From: Candidatus Nomurabacteria bacterium
GTDB lineage: Bacteria; Patescibacteriota; Minisyncoccia; Phycocordibacterales; UBA9973
Direction of reading: 5' to 3'
Assembly: GCA_023267515.1 (NCBI GenBank)
Contig: JAHFNF010000045.1
Coordinates: forward strand, 1 to 5,469
DNA: 5,469 bases
Under the pieces are notes generated by a model. It ran no database searches. It had not been told where the DNA came from and saw only the letters and a list, made by a program, of their open reading frames with translations. The position numbers were made by a program, and so were the translations under genes. Positions 1 to 4,930 of the stretch are shown here, in pieces (positions within the stretch are counted from its first letter, which is position 1; each line of letters begins with the position of its first letter).

Positions 1-36
1 TTATTTCCATATATTTTTTATTAAACTAATAATTTT
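1..36. other. Short AT-rich tail after the last gene
   Basis: These 36 bases follow the TAA of the channel gene and are almost entirely A and T. A 6-base all-AT inverted repeat with a 3-base loop lies at 18-32, but no U-run follows it on the transcribed strand. An ATG on the minus strand at 8-10 (ATG GAA ATA A, reading out of the window) could start the next operon gene, but only three codons and one base are visible. Confidence 0.3.
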
Positions 37-2634
37 TTAATGTGTATTATGTGCATCTCCCTTCCCTTCGTCTGTGTGTTCGTCTGAGTGTGTTTCAGTT
101 GAGCCTTCTTTTATTATAGTCTTTTCTGAGGTGTGTTTCTCAATCTTTTCTACTTTTGGTTTTTTATTCATACCCTCCTCCTCTTTTCTTACTTGTCTGA
201 GGGAGTTTTCAAGTTGAGCCAGACTGCTTTCTCTATTCCTTACTGCCTGATATTTATTTTTTTCTGTTATTAATTCAAATTTTTGTTGTTGAGAGAGACT
301 GCCTTTAAGTTTTGAGTCAATATCAAGCAGTCTTTCAGTGATATGGTCGTCCAGTGGTTTACCAGCAGTAGTGGCTTTTTCTGTTACTTCTTTAATTATC
401 TGATTTAATCTATCTATACTTTGAGTTAGGCGCTTGGTTTCTGAATTTAGTCTTTCAAGTTTCTTAGTTTCTTTTCCTAGTTTTGATCCAATTTCGTGTT
501 CACCTCCTTCCTCAACAACGTGCTGGCCAAATGCCGCACCGCCACCAATTACGCCTCCGGCAAAACTAGTGCCTACTACCCCAGAGCCCACTATACCCAT
601 CGCGCTAGCTGCCCCTCCTGTCGCTGCCCCGACTAATACTGCGGCTGTACCACCGATTCTTGTTTTAGTTTTGTTAATTTTTTCGTCGTTTACTTTTTTA
701 GCTATTTTAGCGTCAAAAGTAACAGGTGCATTTTTGTATGTTGCATCAAATGTCTTTTGATCAAAGTTTACCCCGTCTGTGAGTCTTGCAGTTTTCTCCG
801 CTTGTTCTCTATGCATCTTATTATAAGCATCGTCTTTCTTGTAGTTCTTTTCATCCACTATTCCGCCAAAAGCATTTCCACGTTTTACGGTTTCATATGC
901 CAAAGTGCCCAATGCCCCCACGTGCCCGAGGTTGTCCTTGAACGCATTTAGTCTATCTACGTTTAGTTCTTTCGCAGTAGTGTATGTTTTTGGTTTTGGA
1001 GTTTTCGCGTCAAATGCATCTTTATCTGTTGCCGCAGAGCGATCTTTATAGTATTTTATCAACCGGTCATTGGACCATTCCTTTACCTCGTCGTCAGACA
1101 TCTTAGTTCTGTAAAGGTCAGATTCTTTTTTGAGGCTTTCAGCGTGTCTAGCTTGGGCGCCAGCCAATCCCCCTTGTTGAGAGCCGAGGCCGAAAACGTT
1201 GGCAGATTGCAAGTTTAATCCTGTAGCGCTGGAAAAAGCTTTCCCGGCCTTTGTCTGCCTTACGTCATATGTAGCTTTTTGAGCACCGCTTGCAGTTTTT
1301 AGAGCCAGTCTGCTGAAATATGCGCCGACGCCTTTCCTTGATTTACCTTCTTCATCCACACCAGCATTTCTTAACCGCTCCCCATATTTACCCATTATTT
1401 TAGATACTCCACCTCCAACCACCCCTCTTCCAAGTAACGCTACTCCGCCAGTGGCTGCCCCGATTGCTCCACCGAGGGCCAATCCGCCGACTGCGTTGCC
1501 GATCTTTGACAGCATTCCCCCGATTTGTCCGGAGTAGTCCACCGCCAACTTTTTAGCTTGTTGCAAAAGGATAAAGATAATAGCAAAAGGAATAATTATT
1601 TTCATAAATGCATTTAAGCTACCACCAAGTTCGTCAGTACTTTTGAAAACAATATCTTTTACCGCGGACCCGATGGCGGTAGAGAATAAATAGATGACAT
1701 ACAAGAAAAAGATAAATATCGGCGCCATAAATGATTGTTTGAGCAAGTCATCCCACCATTTTTTATGTCCGAAACCTGGAATATCAAAAGGGACGGTGTA
1801 GGAAGCGAAGGCTAGCGGCGCAAAGACCATCGCTATCCAGAGGCCGGCGACCCGGCCGACAAAAAGAAGAGCAACGGAGAGAAACATAAAAATCATAAAT
1901 CCACAAAGTGCGGACAATATCATTGTAATGAGTGCAAAAAGTCCTATGTTGTTAGCCATTTTTTTAATCCCAACATCTTCAAATATTTTTTGCGGATTAA
2001 ATTGTTTGACGAGCCCGACCGAGATTGATTTTTGGGGGATATTCGGGTCTTGGTTTTCCACGGTGATGTGGTTATAAAAAACCCGCGCTAAAATATTGGT
2101 GCTGTCTATGATGACTTGGGTGAAAAACAAACTGAAATTAATAAGCAGCGCGACGATCACGATGTGGGCGATCATTTTCTTGCCGTGCGCTCCGAGGCCG
2201 AGGATCGTTTTAATCGCTACATAAAGCAACGCCACGATAAAAAATACGTTGGCGATATCTCGCACCGCACCCCAAGCTTTACCAATGAAAGGGCTAGAAT
2301 ACGAATTGCTATTCGTGGAATAGTAAACAAAGAAATCCAAAATCTGGCCAGCGAGGCCTGCCAAGTATGAGAGAGGTTGAAATACTAAGTTGTAAAGTGC
2401 TTTTGCTAGACCGCAAGGGATATCAATCCAATCTTTACACTCCCAAAATGAGTCCCCACCTGAAAATATCTTTGAAAGAGCAACTGCTGCTTGTGGACTC
2501 TGGGCTTCTGCCTTTTGTGTCACAAAGTTTACCGTCACACTTATCCCTTCCGTTTTAAAATTTGGCGCGACGGGCGCGAGCAAAATCACCGCCATCAGGA
2601 ATGCTATTAAAATTTTTGACCCTGTTTTTTTCAT
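37..2634 (-). CDS. VirB6/TrbL-like type IV secretion membrane protein with long C-terminal extension
   Basis: This is an 865-residue polytopic membrane protein, probably the inner-membrane channel component of a type IV secretion-like system. Residues 1-45 look like a signal or anchor segment: MKK, a hydrophobic stretch at 8-22, and a possible AxA-type site near KAEAQ (41-45). Hydrophobic helices follow at about 84-106, 126-147, 154-178, 229-252, 253-280, 301-326 and 343-360. The motif RVAGLWIAMVFAPLAFASY (261-279), followed by P282 and KWWDDLLKQSF (292-302), matches the R-x3-LW-x5-PLAF pattern I associate with VirB6/TrbL-like proteins; this is the main basis for the call. After the last helix come a Gly/Ala-rich zone (379-410), a mostly polar region (411-660), a second Gly/Ala-rich hydrophobic zone (661-703), a likely coiled coil (717-822) and a charged tail rich in Lys, Glu and His (823-865). 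VirB6 proteins are usually much shorter, so the roughly 500-residue extension is notable. The ATG lies 8 bases after the preceding stop, and the stop is TAA. The broad class is fairly secure; the exact family and any secreted substrate are not. Confidence 0.75.
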   Translation of the reverse strand: MKKTGSKILIAFLMAVILLAPVAPNFKTEGISVTVNFVTQKAEAQSPQAAVALSKIFSGGDSFWECKDWIDIPCGLAKALYNLVFQPLSYLAGLAGQILDFFVYYSTNSNSYSSPFIGKAWGAVRDIANVFFIVALLYVAIKTILGLGAHGKKMIAHIVIVALLINFSLFFTQVIIDSTNILARVFYNHITVENQDPNIPQKSISVGLVKQFNPQKIFEDVGIKKMANNIGLFALITMILSALCGFMIFMFLSVALLFVGRVAGLWIAMVFAPLAFASYTVPFDIPGFGHKKWWDDLLKQSFMAPIFIFFLYVIYLFSTAIGSAVKDIVFKSTDELGGSLNAFMKIIIPFAIIFILLQQAKKLAVDYSGQIGGMLSKIGNAVGGLALGGAIGAATGGVALLGRGVVGGGVSKIMGKYGERLRNAGVDEEGKSRKGVGAYFSRLALKTASGAQKATYDVRQTKAGKAFSSATGLNLQSANVFGLGSQQGGLAGAQARHAESLKKESDLYRTKMSDDEVKEWSNDRLIKYYKDRSAATDKDAFDAKTPKPKTYTTAKELNVDRLNAFKDNLGHVGALGTLAYETVKRGNAFGGIVDEKNYKKDDAYNKMHREQAEKTARLTDGVNFDQKTFDATYKNAPVTFDAKIAKKVNDEKINKTKTRIGGTAAVLVGAATGGAASAMGIVGSGVVGTSFAGGVIGGGAAFGQHVVEEGGEHEIGSKLGKETKKLERLNSETKRLTQSIDRLNQIIKEVTEKATTAGKPLDDHITERLLDIDSKLKGSLSQQQKFELITEKNKYQAVRNRESSLAQLENSLRQVRKEEEGMNKKPKVEKIEKHTSEKTIIKEGSTETHSDEHTDEGKGDAHNTH
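169..486 (-). other. Predicted coiled-coil region of the channel protein
   Basis: Residues 717-822 are rich in Lys, Glu, Gln, Leu and Ile with heptad-like hydrophobic spacing (LERLNSETKRLTQSIDRLNQ at 726-745, then NSLRQVRKEEE at 810-820). A short break around TTAGKP (755-760) suggests two helices, possibly an antiparallel pair. This suggests oligomerisation or partner binding by the extension. The judgement is by eye. Confidence 0.6.
526..654 (-). other. Glycine-zipper-like hydrophobic segment 2 of the channel protein
   Basis: Residues 661-703 form a 43-residue run of mostly small and hydrophobic residues with almost no charge (for example AAVLVGAATGGAASAMG at 664-680 and FAGGVIGGGAAFG at 691-703). 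It lies about 300 residues beyond the last clear transmembrane helix, between polar regions. It is long enough for a helical hairpin. It resembles glycine-zipper membrane segments in general style; no specific family is recognised. Confidence 0.55.
1405..1500 (-). other. Glycine-zipper-like segment 1 of the channel protein
   Basis: Residues 379-410 are dominated by Gly, Ala, Val and Leu with repeated small-residue spacing, for example GGLALGGAIGAATGG at 383-397. The segment lies shortly after the last transmembrane helix and ends before the polar region that starts with SKIMGKYGERLR. Such segments can pack as tight helix pairs in membranes. Whether this one inserts is inference. Confidence 0.5.
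1537..2400 (-). other. Transmembrane core (VirB6/TrbL-like) of the channel protein
   Basis: This segment encodes residues 79-366, which contain essentially all the strong transmembrane helices after the signal-like N-terminus. Polar loops separate the helices: 107-125 (Ser/Asn/Tyr-rich), 179-228 (containing the ENQDPN stretch) and 281-300 (Trp/Lys/Asp-rich). The Arg-Trp-Pro pattern at 261-282 sits at the end of the paired helices at 229-280, the usual place for the conserved core of these proteins. Helix limits were judged by eye and could shift by several residues. Other small-solute transporter families seem less likely, because the helices are few, the loops long and the N-terminus signal-like. 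Confidence 0.65.
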
Positions 2635-2660
2635 TGTTGACTTTAATGCCCCCGGTAATA
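2635..2660 (-). promoter_or_regulatory. Translation start region of the channel gene, no canonical Shine-Dalgarno
   Basis: The upstream gene ends in TAA, followed by AGTCAACA and then the ATG. The only G-rich stretch, GGGGG (2649-2653), lies 14 bases before the ATG. That is too far for a normal ribosome binding site, and it is explained by the Arg-Gly codons at the end of the upstream gene. Initiation may rely on translational coupling or on a weakly structured A-rich start (the codons after ATG contain seven A in a row). Confidence 0.45.
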
Positions 2661-2990
2661 ATATTCGTAGTCAAAACGATTTTTGAGCACCGTGTGCACG
2701 GTGCGGATGCCAGTAAGTTTTTTTCCGAAATATTCGTAGATTGCTAGCATTCCATTTTTTAGTCCAAGTTCATAAGCGGCGACATCCGGCGGGGAAACCC
2801 GGATTTCTCTGCCAGCTTGGTAGTAGCCAAATAATTGGGCAAAAGTATGAGAGAGACCATCGGCAAAGGATTGTAAATTATTTCCGGTTTTATAACCGTA
2901 AAGTTTGGCTAGTCCCGGGTAGCGAATAATTTGTCTAGTAAATACAGTTTCCACTCCTTCGTGGTAGTGAACGATAGCGTCTGAAAGCGG
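2643..2990 (-). other. Unrecognised C-terminal domain of the Fn3 protein
   Basis: Residues 641-755, after the low-complexity linker, have the composition of a folded domain: mixed hydrophobic and charged residues, many Tyr and Phe, and no cysteine. Landmarks are the helical-looking stretch VFTRQIIRYPGLAKLYGY (656-673), SFADGLSHTFAQLFGYYQ (681-698), then REIRVSPPDVAAYELGLKNG (701-720), a likely strand LAIYEYFGKKL (722-732), and the Tyr-rich end RFDYEYYYRGH (745-755). No known domain is recognised. Its position at the end of a secreted repeat protein suggests anchoring, assembly or ligand binding (inference). Confidence 0.5.
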
Positions 2991-4910
2991 ATTGGCTGGA
3001 GAGCCGATAGTGGGAGCCGGGACGACTGTCCCTGGTCCTGTGCCGAGTCCGTTACTGCCGTCATCTGGCGGACCAAAAACTCCTCCGCCGGCTGTACCAT
3101 CATCCTCAAATGGAGTGCCCCAATCGTCTCCCGGGAGAGTGTCTTCCCCTGGCCCTCCCGGACCACAAGGGTTCCCTGGTAACAAACACGGATCAAGCGG
3201 TGTGCCTGTTGGACCACAAGGCACGTCTGGCAAACTACACGGATCAAGCCCAATTAATGGGCCACCATTATCCGGGCAAGATGAATCTCCGTTGGCGTCT
3301 ACAAAACAAGGCAGACCTGGGAAATTGCCAGATGGCCAGCCATCATTACCATATGGGAGTCCTATTCCGATGCCGGTAGGATTAATCGTGCTCACTCCGG
3401 TTGCTCCGTCGGTCGTAAAGTTTAAAGTTTCTCCATAATAAATTTGCCGAGTGGAGGCATTCGTCGTGCCGATTTTTGCTTGCGCCACTGTCCGGAATTC
3501 GTACTGTGTGCCGGAGTCTAGGCCTGTTAATTTAAAATTAAGATTGTCGTATCCGGCAACGTGATGTACTGTCGTGCGGGTAAGATGAATATCCGAAAGT
3601 GTCTCGGTGGGCACCGCGATCCAGTCGCCACTGCCTACTCTTCTATATTCAAACCAAGTTTCCAGTGGTACGGTAGAGTTGTAAGATCCGTTTAAGTAGG
3701 CGGAAGTTTCATTTATCACTCGTGCATCATTTGTCTCAATATTCGCTGGTTCGCAAGTGGTGCAGGGCTTCGTCATAAAAGTGCCTACCCCGCCGTATTC
3801 AATTTCCGTCGGAGTCTTGCCATCCGCGACATTTGAAACCAATGCGCAATAAGCGTACTTTGTATTTGGTTCCAACCCCGTCACCGTCGCTTTGAAGCCT
3901 TGGTTTGGGATATTCCACCAAAGGGTATCTTTTGTCTGCACGTCTCTCATTTCCGAACCGTAGATTTTATTGCAAAAGACGGGAGGAATATCCACTTTTG
4001 AATATCGGAAGTAGCCAAAGCCGACTGTATTTTTTATATCCACTTTGCCGTGTAGCACCACTGAGTCGTCTGTGATATCGGTCGGTGGTTCAAAGGTGAG
4101 GACGTTCGCAATTTCTTTTTGGGTGTTTGGACCAGTATTTTCTCCAGTAGATGGGGTGGTGAAGTCGTGAATGGCCCCGCAATGCGGGATGTGATTGTCT
4201 TTCGCATTAGAAGCGCAAGCCTGGAAGTAATATTTAGTAACAGGAGCTATTTGGGTTATCTGGGCAGAGAAAGGTCCATCAGTTGAATGATTAGCGTTAG
4301 CACTGCGATGCGGCAAACTACCAGTAGGGACAGCGCTGTTCTCATCTGGCCAATATTCGTGTTGACTACCGTACCAAAACCAAGTCTGGGTGGTAAGGTT
4401 ACCGACATTGACCGAGCCGTTTAAAATTCCTAAACCGTTGTAGCCAGCGCCGGTCAAAGTGGTAGCGGTTGGCGGATATTCACCAAGAGTAGTAAAAGAA
4501 TTAATTCCTCCACAATCAAATTCGCCATTATTCCCCCAGTCGTTGTTGTGATAACAAATCTGATAGTAGTATGTTGTCCCCACACTTAGACCAGTCAATC
4601 TTGAATGGTAGAATGGGGCAGAACCTTCGGCTGGCTGGCCGTGGCCTTCGTCTCCGGTTCTTGGTGGAAAGTCGCCATCATTATCAGATGAAACTAAATC
4701 ATTGTAATGGGAGCTATATCGGAAGTGATGATAATAACTATTACAATCTCCTCCGCCGGTGTCGTGGCACCAGATATCTCCATAAATAGTCGCTTGATTT
4801 TTAGTGATGTAAGAAGCCCAATCCGTCGTCGGAGTTAAATCCGCCGAAGCCGCGTAAGGCATTATTACGAGGAAGGAAAATATTATTATTTTTAATATAT
4901 TTTTTTTCAT
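2643..4910 (-). CDS. Secreted multi-domain protein with four Fn3-like repeats and unrecognised C-terminal domain
   Basis: This 755-residue protein is probably exported and surface-exposed. Residues 1-23 form a clear Sec signal peptide: MKKN, hydrophobic stretch 6-19, then AASA with likely cleavage before D24. Four repeats of about 110 residues follow at about 25-141, 145-252, 270-380 and 388-500. Each has a core aromatic strand (such as TWFWYG at 176-181 or TWFEYR at 418-423), a turn like LTGLSVGTTYYYQIC (105-119) and a terminal FTT or FMT. This is the fibronectin-III-like pattern common in bacterial surface proteins. Residues 503-640 are a Gly/Pro/Asp/Cys-rich linker with a two-copy 17-residue repeat. 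Residues 641-755 form a compact, aromatic-rich C-terminal domain without a membrane helix that I do not recognise. There is no LPxTG motif or C-terminal anchor helix. Adhesion or assembly of an extracellular structure linked to the neighbouring channel protein is the likeliest role, but this is inference. The start is supported by the signal peptide and lies 2 bases after the upstream stop. Confidence 0.8.
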   Translation of the reverse strand: MKKNILKIIIFSFLVIMPYAASADLTPTTDWASYITKNQATIYGDIWCHDTGGGDCNSYYHHFRYSSHYNDLVSSDNDGDFPPRTGDEGHGQPAEGSAPFYHSRLTGLSVGTTYYYQICYHNNDWGNNGEFDCGGINSFTTLGEYPPTATTLTGAGYNGLGILNGSVNVGNLTTQTWFWYGSQHEYWPDENSAVPTGSLPHRSANANHSTDGPFSAQITQIAPVTKYYFQACASNAKDNHIPHCGAIHDFTTPSTGENTGPNTQKEIANVLTFEPPTDITDDSVVLHGKVDIKNTVGFGYFRYSKVDIPPVFCNKIYGSEMRDVQTKDTLWWNIPNQGFKATVTGLEPNTKYAYCALVSNVADGKTPTEIEYGGVGTFMTKPCTTCEPANIETNDARVINETSAYLNGSYNSTVPLETWFEYRRVGSGDWIAVPTETLSDIHLTRTTVHHVAGYDNLNFKLTGLDSGTQYEFRTVAQAKIGTTNASTRQIYYGETLNFTTDGATGVSTINPTGIGIGLPYGNDGWPSGNFPGLPCFVDANGDSSCPDNGGPLIGLDPCSLPDVPCGPTGTPLDPCLLPGNPCGPGGPGEDTLPGDDWGTPFEDDGTAGGGVFGPPDDGSNGLGTGPGTVVPAPTIGSPANPLSDAIVHYHEGVETVFTRQIIRYPGLAKLYGYKTGNNLQSFADGLSHTFAQLFGYYQAGREIRVSPPDVAAYELGLKNGMLAIYEYFGKKLTGIRTVHTVLKNRFDYEYYYRGH
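3147..3248 (-). repeat. Two-copy 51-base tandem repeat encoding a Cys-Pro-Gly motif
   Basis: Two adjacent 51-base units (3147-3197 and 3198-3248) match at 35 of 51 positions by hand count, including identical blocks ggaccacaagg (3160-3170 and 3211-3221) and cacggatcaag (3187-3197 and 3238-3248). They encode LDPCSLPDVPCGPTGTP (555-571) and LDPCLLPGNPCGPGGPG (572-588). The period is exactly 17 codons, so frame is kept. The shared pattern is LDPC-x-LP-x2-PCGP. It lies in the linker between the Fn3-like repeats and the C-terminal domain. Confidence 0.8.
3261..3299 (-). other. Possible calcium-binding Asp-rich loop in the linker
   Basis: Residues 538-550 read DANGDSSCPDNGG. The D-x-N-x-D-x-S spacing at the start is that of EF-hand-like or dockerin-like calcium loops. 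The loop is short, interrupted by a cysteine (545), and lacks the usual flanking helices, so calcium binding is only a possibility. It is bracketed by C535 and the cysteine-rich tandem repeat. Confidence 0.3.
3411..4838 (-). repeat. Four divergent Fn3-like repeats (protein level)
   Basis: The repeats share a conserved turn at equivalent positions: LTGLSVGTTYYYQ (105-117), ITQIAPVTKYYFQ (218-230), VTGLEPNTKYAYC (343-355) and LTGLDSGTQYEFR (461-473). Each ends in F-T/M-T (139-141, 250-252, 378-380, 498-500). The copies are strongly diverged, so this is old domain duplication, not a recent DNA repeat. Copy 1 has an inserted loop rich in Gly, Asp and His (about 70-100). Copies 1 to 3 carry cysteines (48, 56, 119, 133; 232, 244; 313, 355) and copy 4 is preceded by a CTTC motif (383-386), so disulfides are plausible. 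Confidence 0.7.
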
Positions 4911-4930
4911 TTTTAAAATATAGCGATTGT
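4911..4930 (-). promoter_or_regulatory. Translation start region of the Fn3 protein gene, no Shine-Dalgarno
   Basis: The upstream gene ends with ATATTTTAA and the ATG follows after only two A bases. The 20 bases before the ATG contain no AGGAGG-like stretch. The start codon is followed by a run of eight A. Translation is probably coupled to termination of the upstream gene, or starts on an A/U-rich unstructured site. Confidence 0.45.

Noticed and set aside
18..32. Perfect 6-base inverted repeat with a 3-base loop after the last gene, as a possible terminator
   Set aside because: The stem is only A-T pairs and the transcribed strand continues with A, not U, so it lacks the features of an intrinsic terminator. 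Such repeats are expected by chance in AT-rich DNA.
434..760. Plus-strand open frame of 108 codons with Pro/Ala/Thr-rich sequence
   Set aside because: It is antisense to the Gly/Ala-rich segment of the channel protein, whose composition explains the lack of stops. The minus-strand frame is continuous and well structured.
37..2634. The membrane protein as an ordinary multi-drug or solute transporter
   Set aside because: It has too few helices, a signal-like N-terminus, long polar loops and a huge soluble extension; the R-x3-LW-x5-PLAF pattern fits VirB6/TrbL-like proteins better.
2909..3253. Minus-strand open frame of 114 codons in another frame
   Set aside because: It lies wholly inside the Fn3 protein gene, in its repetitive linker region, and looks like a shadow of that low-complexity sequence.
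2992..3438. Plus-strand open frame of 148 codons, very rich in Pro, Gly and Ser
   Set aside because: It is exactly antisense to the Gly/Pro-rich linker of the Fn3 protein; low-complexity GC-rich codons on one strand create open frames on the other. It has no signal peptide or domain.
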